DNA of 64,000 nt from a bacterium (lineage in GTDB: Bacteria; Planctomycetota; UBA1135; UBA2386). A model generated the notes under the pieces. It saw only the letters and a list, made by a program, of their open reading frames with translations, was not told the origin of the DNA and did not search any database. A program made the translations under genes and the position numbers. Shown piece by piece: positions 48,648-56,929 of this stretch (within the stretch, counting starts at the first letter, position 1; every line of letters begins with the position of its first letter). The stretch spans positions 1 through 64,000 of the forward strand of contig JAUILN010000026.1 in the NCBI GenBank assembly GCA_030432695.1. The letters run 5' to 3'.

Positions 48648-49712
48648 GGTCGTTCCTGGGGCCTTGCGCTGGCCCGGCTGCGGGCGGCAGCCAAGGCCCG
48701 AGGAACTCGGATATCCGAAGGGCTACGATGCCGACATCAGAATCCGGCCAGACCCCTGCCCCGACCTCCCCATCCAGCGCTCCAGACCCTTCGACTCGCG
48801 GCAGCGGACTGCGACGAGATCGTCGGTGGGATCCGCGCAGCGGGCTGGGAGCAGGACTACACCCAGCTCCAGTCGGGACGCTTCGCCGGTGCCGTGGAAG
48901 TCGCCCAGATCGGAGCGGTACAGGTGTCGACCCTGCGCTACGAGACGCAGGTCCTGGCTCGCGGAAGTTCGCCGCCGAGCCATCTGACCCTGGCGATCGT
49001 CGTCGAGCAGCAGGGAACCGCTCGATGGAGAGGCTCCCCGGTATTCCCAGACCTCGTCATGCTGGGTCGCCGGGACCTCGAGGTCGACCTGCTGATGGCG
49101 CCGACCTTCGGGCTGTGGCTGCTGTCGGTGCCCGAGTCCTCGGTCGAGTGTGGAGTCGGCTTCGATCATCTCAGCCTGCCGCGCCAGGACGTCGACGCGC
49201 TGCTCCGTTTTGCCAGGGCCGGACTGACTGCGGCGCAGACGCATCCCGAGCGCTTCGGCCCAGCGACGATCCGAGCCTTCGAATGCGAGGCCATCGAACT
49301 CGTGCAGACCGCACTGCACCGCGGCACGCCGGGTCTCGCGCAACCGGACGTCCTGACCGCCAACCTGGAGAAGGAACTCCGCAGCCGGCTGACCGAGCCG
49401 GTGACCTTGCCGGAGATCGCGGAGACGCTCGGCGCAAGTGAACGAACCCTGCGGCGTGCCTGCCAGGCGAGCTACGGCACCAGCCCGATGCAGCTCTTGA
49501 AGGCGCTCCGGCTCAACGCACTACGCAGCGAGTTGGCACGCGCGGATCCGAAGCACCAGCGAGTCTGGGAAGTCGCCGGGGAACTCGGCTTCTGGCACAT
49601 GGGGCAATTGGCCCGCGACTACCGCGATCTCTTTGGCGAGCTCCCGAGCGAGACCCTCGCGCGGGATCGAGACCGCGAGTTGAGGCCTTCCCGCCCGTCG
49701 CGAGTCGTGTGA
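48636..49712 (+). CDS. AraC-family transcriptional regulator
   Basis: The C-terminus carries two helix-turn-helix units of AraC type (TLPEIAETLGASERTLRRAC; VWEVAGELGFWHMGQLARDY followed by FGELPSETL). The N-terminal sensor (LRLAAADCDEIVGGIRAAGW ...) is a cupin-like binding domain. The start is a problem: the only upstream in-frame ATG (48636) overlaps the start of the divergent sulfatase by 12 bases and adds a leader that is not protein-like. A more natural leader (MPTSESGQTPAPTSPSS) begins at 48728 in another frame, so a frameshift near 48775-48790 is possible. Likely regulator of the adjacent sulfatases. Confidence 0.75.
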   Translation: MVLHGRSWGLALARLRAAAKARGTRISEGLRCRHQNPARPLPRPPHPALQTLRLAAADCDEIVGGIRAAGWEQDYTQLQSGRFAGAVEVAQIGAVQVSTLRYETQVLARGSSPPSHLTLAIVVEQQGTARWRGSPVFPDLVMLGRRDLEVDLLMAPTFGLWLLSVPESSVECGVGFDHLSLPRQDVDALLRFARAGLTAAQTHPERFGPATIRAFECEAIELVQTALHRGTPGLAQPDVLTANLEKELRSRLTEPVTLPEIAETLGASERTLRRACQASYGTSPMQLLKALRLNALRSELARADPKHQRVWEVAGELGFWHMGQLARDYRDLFGELPSETLARDRDRELRPSRPSRVV

Positions 49713-49817
49713 ATCGGCGCACCGGCTGGCGCAGCGACCCCGCTCCGACCGCCGCCACCCCGACTCCGTGCCGGCACCTCCACCACCCCTTCGGCCGCGC
49801 GGCGCTATCCTGCCGCG

Positions 49818-51158
49818 ATGCTCGTCGCCCTCGCCCTGCTCCTCACGCAGATCGGTCCCGGCGATCCGCCGCCGGAGCCGACGCCCGAAGAGACCCTGGC
49901 GCTCGAACTGGCGAACCGCATGCGAGCGGATCCGGTCGGCGAAGCAGCGCGCCTGCTCGCCGACCGACCGCGCCCCGCCTACCAGGGCTTCGACGCGGCG
50001 ATGTTCACCACCGAACTGTCGGCGATGCCGGCGGTCGCGCCGCTGGTGTTCCATCCGCGCCTGATCGCCGCGGGCCGCAACCACAGCGCCTACACCGCGA
50101 AGCACCGCGAGTATGGCCATGGCGAGACCGAGGGCCGCGAGGGCTTCACCGGCAAGACCGGCACCGAACGGGCGCGCTTCGCCGGCTATTCGGAGACGCA
50201 CGGCGTGGCCTTCGAGAACGCCGGTTCCTTCATCCCGGGTGGCGTCTACGGCAGCCATTGGGGTTGCGCGGTCGACGATGGACCCGGTGGCCCGGGCGGC
50301 ATGCAGGCCCGGCGCGGTCATCGCAAGACCATGATGGACGCGCGCTGGCGCGAGTTCGGCTGCGGCTTCGTGTTCCACGCCGACGGCCGGGCCGAGCACT
50401 CGTCGCTGTTCGGCGACGGGGAAGGGCACCGGTTGGTAGGCGGCGTGGCGTTCGTCGATCTCGACGGCGACGGCTTCTACGACCTCGGCGAGGGGCTCGG
50501 CGGCGTGCGCATCGCGCTGGACAATGGTGCGGCCACTGCGAGCTGGAGTAGTGGGGCCTACGCGTTGGATCCGGGTGCCTCCAAGGCCGCCGGCCGCGCG
50601 CGCTGGACCGCGCGGCTGTACGACGTGGAACTCCGTGCCGACCTCGGCTCGGGCGAGGCCAATGTGAAGCAAGACGCGGAGCTGCTGGCAGCGATCCGCT
50701 CGCGTTGGACCCAGCTGCACGCGGCGGTCTCGAAGCGCAGCGGCGCCGCACGCGAGCGAGCACTCCACGACCTCGCGTTCTGGACCGCTGCCCTGCCGCA
50801 GATCGAGCTCGACTTCACGGTCGCGGAGGAGGTCGTCGCGGTGCGCGGTGCCTGGATCGAGCGGCGCGACCGTCTCGTCCACGGCCTCGCAGCCGGCACG
50901 CTCTCCGACGACGACTTCACGTCGACCTTCCCCCGCGACTCACTGCCCGACGCCTGGCTCCGCGAAGCCGCGCGCATCCACGAACTCGATGCCGACCGCG
51001 CCCGACTCGAAGCGTCTGCCTCCAGCGACGCAGCCCGAGCGCGCCGGGTGCGTCAGTTGCTCGGCGAGTTCGAGGAGCTGCGCGAGGACCTCGCGATGCC
51101 GGCCCTGTTCGGTCCACTCGACAGCGTCGGTCAGCGCATCCGTTCGCTGACCGAGTGA
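49818..51158 (+). CDS. Exported CAP/SCP-domain protein
   Basis: A 446-residue protein with a short signal peptide (MLVALALLLTQIGPG). The CAP (SCP/PR1) domain spans about 25-200: LALELANRMRADPVGEAARL, LVFHPRLIAAGRNHSAYTAK, ENAGS, and GHRKTMMDARWREFGCGFVF, matching the conserved His and Glu positions. It is followed by a short SdrD-B-like module (GVAFVDLDGDGFYDLGEGLG) and a helical C-terminus rich in Glu and Ala. CAP proteins bind lipids or other proteins extracellularly; the function is not defined in planctomycetes. It ends ten bases from the convergent lipoprotein gene. Confidence 0.85.
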   Translation: MLVALALLLTQIGPGDPPPEPTPEETLALELANRMRADPVGEAARLLADRPRPAYQGFDAAMFTTELSAMPAVAPLVFHPRLIAAGRNHSAYTAKHREYGHGETEGREGFTGKTGTERARFAGYSETHGVAFENAGSFIPGGVYGSHWGCAVDDGPGGPGGMQARRGHRKTMMDARWREFGCGFVFHADGRAEHSSLFGDGEGHRLVGGVAFVDLDGDGFYDLGEGLGGVRIALDNGAATASWSSGAYALDPGASKAAGRARWTARLYDVELRADLGSGEANVKQDAELLAAIRSRWTQLHAAVSKRSGAARERALHDLAFWTAALPQIELDFTVAEEVVAVRGAWIERRDRLVHGLAAGTLSDDDFTSTFPRDSLPDAWLREAARIHELDADRARLEASASSDAARARRVRQLLGEFEELREDLAMPALFGPLDSVGQRIRSLTE

Positions 51159-51168
51159 GCCCCCACCC

Positions 51169-52134
51169 TCACATCCGATACTCCGTCCAGAGCAGCTTGC
51201 TGCCACCCCCCGCCGCCACCGGCGTCAGCAGCATCTCCCGCCGCCCGGGACTCCCCTGCAGGTGCACGCGATACCGCCCCGCACCGCCCTGCCTCCACAC
51301 CGCGTAGAACTCGCTCCCGACCCGCGCCCAGCGCCCCGCCGAGCGTGACTCGTCGGTGAGTCCGGTGACGCTGCCGCCGAGCTGGTCCTGCCCCACCACC
51401 GTCGACTGCGAGCCGGAGAACAGCAGACCGTGGGCGCCGACCTGGATCCGGGTGGTGGTCGACACGTGCAGCCGATCGCGGATGCCGCCCGCCGAACTCA
51501 TCGCCTGCGCATACCAGGTGCCGACCACGTCGTCGCGCTCGGCGCGCGGTGCCTCGATGCACAGCCGAGTGGCCACGCGCGTCATCGCGGCTTCGCGCTT
51601 CGCGAGTTGAGCCGGCTCGGCCGCGGCGGTGAAGGCCACGAACCAGCCGTCCTGCAGGAGGCCGTGGACCCGACACTCGACCTGCTGCCCGAGCGGACTG
51701 CGGCCGGTGAAGGTGAACACCCGCAGGTCGTCGCGGCCCTCGATCGCGTGCGGTGCCTGGCTCGCGCGGACGAACGGCAGTTGGGTCTGGACCAGTTGCA
51801 GGACCAGGCCCGGCACGCGGCGGTCGTCGAGACTCCGCACCGACGGATCGGCGCCGATCATCCCGACCAGGTGGATCTCGGCGTCGCCCTGCGGGCCTCG
51901 CGCGGGATCGGTGGGATGCAGGCGCAGCCCCTGCGGGACCTCCTCGACGCGCCAGCCCTCGGGCAGGTCGAAGCCGACACCGAGGGGGTGCGTGTAGTCG
52001 AGGGCGGGTTCGTCCTCGGGCTGGGTGGTGGGCCGTTCGGAATCTCCGGACGGCTGTTGGCCACAAGCAGCGCTGGTGAGGGCGCAGGCCAAGGACAGGA
52101 TGAACAGGACGGTGCGGACCGGGTGCAGGCTCAT
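51169..52134 (-). CDS. Lipoprotein of unknown function
   Basis: A 321-residue lipoprotein (MSLHPVRTVLFILSLACALT then SAAC lipobox), probably attached to a membrane surface. The body begins with a PsbP/DUF1795-like strand pattern (LGVGFDLPEGWRVEEVPQGL; VECRVHGLLQDGWFVAFTAA; REAAMTRVATRLCIE), then a second beta domain (VVGTWYAQAMSS; GGAGRYRVHLQGS). No catalytic residues recognised. The frame is open upstream through the metalloprotease gene, but the lipobox start at 52134 is convincing. It lies 113 bases downstream of the metalloprotease, perhaps in one transcript. Confidence 0.8.
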   Translation of the reverse strand: MSLHPVRTVLFILSLACALTSAACGQQPSGDSERPTTQPEDEPALDYTHPLGVGFDLPEGWRVEEVPQGLRLHPTDPARGPQGDAEIHLVGMIGADPSVRSLDDRRVPGLVLQLVQTQLPFVRASQAPHAIEGRDDLRVFTFTGRSPLGQQVECRVHGLLQDGWFVAFTAAAEPAQLAKREAAMTRVATRLCIEAPRAERDDVVGTWYAQAMSSAGGIRDRLHVSTTTRIQVGAHGLLFSGSQSTVVGQDQLGGSVTGLTDESRSAGRWARVGSEFYAVWRQGGAGRYRVHLQGSPGRREMLLTPVAAGGGSKLLWTEYRM

Positions 52135-52247
52135 GGCGGCGTCTCGTGGTTCGGTTCGACCACCGAGAGCGGGAATCCGAACCCCGAGCGAACGGCCGGA
52201 CTTCGACCGGCCCGCTCGCTCCCACGAGATGGGCCAGCCGACACCGG

Positions 52248-54719
52248 CTACCGCCCCGCCCCGATCGGCGAACCCGGCGGCACCTCGCGCCGCGCCGCGG
52301 CGGGCTCCGCGCCCTCTCCGGTGTCGAGGAAGCGTCGGATCCGTGCCGCCTCGGCAGCGACGTGGGCGCGCTCGGCCAGGGCCCGCGACTCGAGGCTCCG
52401 CGAGGTCATCTGCTTCCAGAGTTGCTCGAGCGCTGCGCGGCAGGTCGCGGTGACCGCCGCGCGTGCACGTCCATCCGCGGCGCGCGCGAGCAGATGGTCG
52501 ACGACCAACACCTGCACGGTGCGGAGCACCTCGGCCTCGACCGGGTCCTCGGGCGTCGGCGCGAACCAGGTCGCGGCGCAGACCGCGTCGATCAGCTCGC
52601 GCAGACCGAAGCCGTCGTGCTGCGCTGCGAGGCGTGCGCAGCGCCCGGTGTCGAACAGGCCGGCGAGGACCACTTCGGCCGCGGCGGCGCCGGCATCGAT
52701 CGGGTCGAGGAGCGCGCCGGCGGTGCGCGGGAAGCGCTCGGCGGCGTCCGGGTCGCGCGGCGGCGGCGGCGGGAGCAGCGCGCGCAGCCGCGCCGGGATC
52801 GTCAGCCGCGACGGCTCGAGCATCGTCAACAGGGCTGCGAGCGCGGCGCGTTGGCGGTCGCCGGGCACCGCGGCCACATCGGGCTGGCCGTCGCCGACCA
52901 CCTTGTGGCGATAGGCGCGCCCGCCGAGCAGCTTCAGCGCCGCCTCGGCCTGGAACCGCGCGTGCAGCAGGGTCGGCAACAACACGTTCTCCAGGTCGGC
53001 CTGCGGCGCACCGGCATCGAGCGACCGTTCGTCGAGGCGGCGCATCGCGATCTCCTGCACGGTGAGCGCCTCGCGGAGCGCGGCGATGGGATCGCTGCCG
53101 TTGTCCCAGAGCGACGCCTCGGGATGGAAGGTGTCGCGAGACCTCGCGTCCTGGTCGGTGAGGTAGGCGTGGCCGTCGCGCAGGCCTTCGGCGACCAATG
53201 CCTGCAACGCGCTGCGTTCGTCGAGGCCGGCCGGGAACTCGGTGTAGCCGTAGCGGATCGCGAACACGTCGTAGCTGCCGATGCCGGCGGCGTAGGCGTC
53301 GTCGAACACCAGCTCGCCGTTCTCGCCCGGACGGATCCACGGCGCCGGGTAGTCCATCACCGAGCTGCGGTCGCGGGTGCTCGCAGCGAAGTTGTGGCTG
53401 AGGCCGAGGGTGTGGCCGACCTCGTGCGCGGCGAGTTGGCGGATGCGCGCCAGCGCGAGTTCGAGGCGGCGCGGGTCCTGGGCCGGGAGCAGGTGCTCGG
53501 CGCCGGGCGAGGTCGAGGCGCAGCAGGCGTCTTCCGCGGCGCCGAGGCCACGGAACAGCAGATGGTCCTGACGCACCCGCAACGAGCCGAGCAGCACCGA
53601 GCCCTTCAGGATCTCGCCGGTGCGCGGGTCGACGACCGAGGCGCCGTACGACCAGCCGCGGGTCGCGCGGTGCACCCAGTGGATCACGTTGTAGCGGACG
53701 TCGAGCGGGTCGGCGCCGACCGGCAGGTCTTCCACCCGGAACGCGTTCACGAAGCCCGCCGCGTCGAAGGCCTCGGCCCACCAGCGCGCGCCTTCCTTCA
53801 ACGCGGTGCGCACCGGCTCGGGCGCGCCGCGGTCGAGGTGGTAGACGATCGGCTCCACCACCTCGCTGCGCTCGGAGCTCGGGTCCTTCTTCTGCAGCCG
53901 GTGGCGGGAGATGAAGCTCCGCTGCATCGCAGTGCCGATCGGCGCCGCGTAGTCGAGGTAGTCGATGCCGAAGTAGCCGACGCGCGGATCGGCTTCGCGC
54001 GGCCGGTAGCCGTCGTCGGGCAGGCGGACGAAGCTGAGCCGCTGACGGATCGTGAACGCCTCGCCGTCGGCGGCGACGCGGCGCACCTCGCGGCCGGGCT
54101 CGGAGCTGGTGAAGGTCAGCCAGGCCTCGAACTCGCAGTTGTCAGGGAAGGCCTTCAGGCCATTGCGCTCCAGCACCGAGCGACCCGCGTCGATCGAGTA
54201 GCGGCTGGAGTCGGCGCCGCGCACCTTGGACGCGGCGCGGACGTGGTCCTGGAGCAGGAACGGCGTCACGTCGATCAGCACCCGGCCCCGGGTCTCGGCG
54301 AGCACGTCGAAGCCGGCGAGCACCGAGTCGGCGAACGACTCGTCGACCGACCGGCGTTCGTCGTAGTCGGCGCTGTCGGCGCGGTAGCGAAGGTTGTCGG
54401 CGAACAGCAGCACGCGCGGACCGAAGCGGCGGAAGCGGACCACGTGGCTGGCGCCGAGTGCCCCCCGATCGAGGCCGACCGGATTCGAACCGAGGCCGCT
54501 GGCGATCTGCGCCTGGACCAGCATCGGGAAGTCGAAGACACCGACCTCGAACAGCACGCGGTGCTTCGCAGCATCGAACCACCAGTCGACGAAGCCGGCG
54601 TGGCGGGTCATTCCGGCAGTGGCGTCCGCGATGGAGCGGGGCTCGGCGGGCTGCTCCTGCGCGGGCATCACGCCGAGCAGACCGAGGACGAGGAGGGCGG
54701 GCGGGAGGCGGCGACGCAT
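52248..54719 (-). CDS. Exported zinc metalloprotease (DUF4953/DUF5117 type)
   Basis: An 823-residue protein with a signal peptide (MRRRLPPALLVLGLLGVMPA then QEQ). The N-terminal DUF5117-like part (VFDFPMLVQAQIASGLGSNP, VGLDRG) is followed by ARWWAEAFDAAGFVNAFRVE and the metzincin zinc site HEVGHTLGLSHNF (about residue 430) with SSVMDYPAPW as the Met-turn. This is the layout of the DUF4953 family of zinc-dependent metalloproteases common in Bacteroidetes and Planctomycetes. It acts outside the cytoplasm, substrate unknown. Start at 54719 chosen because it begins the signal peptide. Confidence 0.9.
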   Translation of the reverse strand: MRRRLPPALLVLGLLGVMPAQEQPAEPRSIADATAGMTRHAGFVDWWFDAAKHRVLFEVGVFDFPMLVQAQIASGLGSNPVGLDRGALGASHVVRFRRFGPRVLLFADNLRYRADSADYDERRSVDESFADSVLAGFDVLAETRGRVLIDVTPFLLQDHVRAASKVRGADSSRYSIDAGRSVLERNGLKAFPDNCEFEAWLTFTSSEPGREVRRVAADGEAFTIRQRLSFVRLPDDGYRPREADPRVGYFGIDYLDYAAPIGTAMQRSFISRHRLQKKDPSSERSEVVEPIVYHLDRGAPEPVRTALKEGARWWAEAFDAAGFVNAFRVEDLPVGADPLDVRYNVIHWVHRATRGWSYGASVVDPRTGEILKGSVLLGSLRVRQDHLLFRGLGAAEDACCASTSPGAEHLLPAQDPRRLELALARIRQLAAHEVGHTLGLSHNFAASTRDRSSVMDYPAPWIRPGENGELVFDDAYAAGIGSYDVFAIRYGYTEFPAGLDERSALQALVAEGLRDGHAYLTDQDARSRDTFHPEASLWDNGSDPIAALREALTVQEIAMRRLDERSLDAGAPQADLENVLLPTLLHARFQAEAALKLLGGRAYRHKVVGDGQPDVAAVPGDRQRAALAALLTMLEPSRLTIPARLRALLPPPPPRDPDAAERFPRTAGALLDPIDAGAAAAEVVLAGLFDTGRCARLAAQHDGFGLRELIDAVCAATWFAPTPEDPVEAEVLRTVQVLVVDHLLARAADGRARAAVTATCRAALEQLWKQMTSRSLESRALAERAHVAAEAARIRRFLDTGEGAEPAAARREVPPGSPIGAGR

Positions 54720-54913
54720 GGCGCGATCTTGGGGCAGGTCCGTAGACCGTCGCAAGGTCCGGCGCCGACATCCGCCGAGCGGCGCTCGGGGGCCTCGCCC
54801 TGGTGCAGCTCAACCCTGCCAGAGCGCTGCCGCGTCCTGAGGAGCGGCCTGAGTGAACAGCACGTCTCCTGCGACAAGTACCTTGCCTCTCACCGAGGGC
54901 GAGATCCTTGGCG

Positions 54914-54993
54914 AAGTCTGTCGTAGTCGGTGCCAGGCACGAACCACGACAGACTTTGTGTCGCGGTCCGTGCCTGGCACCAACTACGACAGA
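54914..54993. repeat. REP-like palindrome doublet
   Basis: Same 80-base arrangement as 7274-7353: unit one at 54914-54956 with arms AAGTCTGTCG / CGACAGACTT and core GTGCC-A-GGCAC, then a partial second unit with core GTGCCTGGCAC. It is the main content of the 306-base gap 54720-55025 between divergent genes; I see no gene or clear promoter in the rest of that gap. Confidence 0.85.
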
Positions 54994-55025
54994 AACGGCG
55001 CGCTCTGCGGCGTATCCTCCGGCCG

Positions 55026-55703
55026 GTGCATCCCGCCGACGAAACGAAGGCCGCTCCGGAGACCGAGCAACTCGGTGCACCGACGAGCAACAGGCTGTGG
55101 CGCGTCCTGCTGTTCCTGCCTCCGGCGAGCTACTACGTGCTCCAGTGGGTCTACGACGGGTCGCCGCACACGCCGGGACCCGGTGACTGGCCGCTCAAGA
55201 TCCTCACCGCCGTCGCCCTGCTGATGGCGCTCCTGATCGCGGCGCTCCTCTTCCTGGCGCTGCACGGCATGCGTCCCCGTGCCGCGATTCACCGGAGTGC
55301 CTGGACGGCATGGGCCTGGCTCGGCGCCCTCTCCTTGCTCTGGAGCTGCTTCCTGCACGATCGGAAGTGGGAGCGGAGGATCTTCTACGCCAGCGGCCTG
55401 GCCGCGGCCGTCGAAGCGTTCGTCGAGGAGCACGGCAGGCCTCCCGCAACGTTCGACGAACTCGAGAAGGAGGGTCACGTGTGGCTCGACGAACTCCCCT
55501 CCGCCCGCATCGCACACGGCGAGGACGTGCCCGCCGCGCTGCGCCCCGAGAGCGGTCCGCTCGCACCGCCGTGGGCTCTCTGCATGCACGCCGGCCTCGG
55601 CTCCGACCTGTTCTTCTACCTGCCGGACGCGCGCTACGCCGACTACATGCCCGGCAGCCACCTCGAGCGCCTCGGCCACTACTGGGCCTACCTGCACGAC
55701 TGA
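55026..55703 (+). CDS. Small membrane protein of unknown function
   Basis: A 225-residue protein beginning at GTG 55026 (VHPADETKAAPETEQ). Three hydrophobic stretches are visible (WRVLLFLPPASYYVLQWV; ILTAVALLMALLIAALLFLA; TAWAWLGALSLLWSC), followed by a soluble C-terminus with a pilin-like length and pattern (ASGLAAAVEAFVEEHGRPPA, TFDELEKEGHVWL). I do not recognise the family. The frame continues upstream into the palindrome doublet, but those codons come from the repeat and are not likely to be translated. A palindrome unit also follows the stop by ten bases. Confidence 0.65.
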   Translation: MHPADETKAAPETEQLGAPTSNRLWRVLLFLPPASYYVLQWVYDGSPHTPGPGDWPLKILTAVALLMALLIAALLFLALHGMRPRAAIHRSAWTAWAWLGALSLLWSCFLHDRKWERRIFYASGLAAAVEAFVEEHGRPPATFDELEKEGHVWLDELPSARIAHGEDVPAALRPESGPLAPPWALCMHAGLGSDLFFYLPDARYADYMPGSHLERLGHYWAYLHD

Positions 55704-55713
55704 CCGCCGCGGA

Positions 55714-55755
55714 AAGTCTGTCGTGGTTCGTGCCTGGCACCAACTACGACAGATT
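55714..55755. repeat. REP-like palindrome, single unit
   Basis: A 42-base palindrome (arms AAGTCTGTCGTGGTT / AACTACGACAGATT, core GTGCCTGGCAC) between convergent genes that end at 55703 (+) and 55760 (-). It is the third case of a single unit in a convergent junction. Confidence 0.85.
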
Positions 55756-55759
55756 CTGG

Positions 55760-55975
55760 TCAGCGGTCGAGAAGCTTCGCGTAGGCGCTGTCGCGGAGGA
55801 GAGCGACCGCGCGCTCCGCGTCGGCGGGATGGACCTCGATCCAATAGCCCTGCGTCGCGCCGGCGATGTAGATGTGGGCCGACTCGTCGATGGGCATCAC
55901 GCGCACGCCCTCGGCCTTGAGCAGCTCGAAGGCGCCGAGGGCCTGGGCGAGATCCTGGGTGAAGGCGATGCGCAT
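55760..55975 (-). CDS. DUF2007-like small protein
   Basis: A 71-residue protein (MRIAFTQDLAQALGAFELLK...) with an N-terminal strand, helix over AQALGAFELLKAEGVRV, central strand AHIYIAGATQGYWIEVHP and C-terminal helix AERAVALLRDSAYAKLL. The pattern fits DUF2007-type ferredoxin-like small proteins. It is 35 bases downstream of the DUF1080 gene on the same strand and its stop lies five bases from a palindrome unit. Confidence 0.7.
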   Translation of the reverse strand: MRIAFTQDLAQALGAFELLKAEGVRVMPIDESAHIYIAGATQGYWIEVHPADAERAVALLRDSAYAKLLDR

Positions 55976-56010
55976 GGATGGTCTCACGGCAGCAGGTCGC
56001 GGGGAGTGCC

Positions 56011-56853
56011 TCAGCCGTCGCGCTGCTCGCCCGCCGCCGGAGCCTCGTCCATCGGCCGGATCCACAGGTTGCGGAAGCGCACCGGGTTGCCGTGGTCCTG
56101 CAACTGGATCGGCAGCTTCGCGGGGTGCGGCGAGTAGCTGGTTGTCTGGCGGTGCTGGGTCGGGCCCATGAACGCGACGTGGTTCTGCACCAGGATGCCG
56201 TTGTGGACCACGGTGACGTAGGCCGGCGACACGCAGTCGTCGCCGTCGAAGCGCGGCGCGGTGAAGAAGATGTCGTAGCTCTGCCACTGGCCGGGCGGAC
56301 GGCAGGCGTTGACCTCCGGCGGCTTCTGGCCGTAGATCGCAGCGGCCTGGCCGTCGGCGTAGCTGGGGTTCTCGTAGCTGTCGAGGACCTGGATCTCGTA
56401 GCGGCCCATCAGGAACACGCCCGAGTTGCCGCGGCCCTGAGACTCGCCCTTCACCTCGGCCGGCGCGCACCACTCGACGTGGAGCTGGCACGAGCCGAAC
56501 GACTCGCGGGTCTGGATCGCACCGGTCCGGTTCACTTCCATGGCCTTCACGCCCTCGGCGCCCGGTCCCCCGCTGTCGACCAGCTTCCACTCGGCCGCGT
56601 CGCCGTTGCCCTTCTGCCAGGCGTCGAGGTCGGTGCCGTCGAACAGCACGATCGCGTCGGCGGGCACCGGCGCGGGCGGCTGCTCGGGACCGGGATCGAC
56701 GGCGACCGGCCGCGGCCGCGCGGCGTCGTGGACGCGCCACTTCTGACCGGGGATCTGCGGCGTGTCGGTGTAGCCGGGTCCCTGGGAGGAGGCCGTGCCC
56801 GCCAGCGCGAGCGCGGCGAGACACGGCAGGAGACGGAGCGAGTGGATCGTCAT
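56011..56853 (-). CDS. Exported 3-keto-disaccharide hydrolase (DUF1080) domain protein
   Basis: A 280-residue exported protein (signal LRLLPCLAALALAGTASSQ). DUF1080 motifs are plain: IVLFDGTDLDAWQ, RESFGSCQLHVEWCAPAE, RGNSGVFLMGRYEIQVLDSY, GQAAAIYGQKPPEVNACRPP and HGNPVRFRNLWIRP. Family members hydrolyse 3-keto-glycosides or act as jelly-roll glycan-binding modules; they are abundant in planctomycetes. No 3-ketosugar dehydrogenase is near. A variant palindrome lies just upstream of its start. Confidence 0.9.
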   Translation of the reverse strand: MTIHSLRLLPCLAALALAGTASSQGPGYTDTPQIPGQKWRVHDAARPRPVAVDPGPEQPPAPVPADAIVLFDGTDLDAWQKGNGDAAEWKLVDSGGPGAEGVKAMEVNRTGAIQTRESFGSCQLHVEWCAPAEVKGESQGRGNSGVFLMGRYEIQVLDSYENPSYADGQAAAIYGQKPPEVNACRPPGQWQSYDIFFTAPRFDGDDCVSPAYVTVVHNGILVQNHVAFMGPTQHRQTTSYSPHPAKLPIQLQDHGNPVRFRNLWIRPMDEAPAAGEQRDG

Positions 56854-56885
56854 GGCCCGGCGATCATCGAGGGGCGGCGGAGACT

Positions 56886-56916
56886 TTTACAACGCGTGCC
56901 TGGCACCGGTTGTAAA
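56886..56916. repeat. Variant REP-like palindrome with TTTACAAC arms
   Basis: Thirty-one bases: arms TTTACAAC / GTTGTAAA with the same central GTGCCTGGCAC core as the other units but a different stem. It lies between two minus-strand genes, 33 bases upstream of the DUF1080 start and 14 bases past the stop of the kinase. It looks like a second subfamily of the same element. Confidence 0.75.
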
Positions 56917-56929
56917 TGTAGGAGTCGGA

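Noticed and set aside
54930..55025. Upstream extension of the small membrane protein beginning MPGTNHDRLC
   Set aside because: These codons are a translation of the palindromic repeat; the same peptide pattern (VPGTNYDR) appears wherever the repeat is read through, so it is not evidence of a gene.
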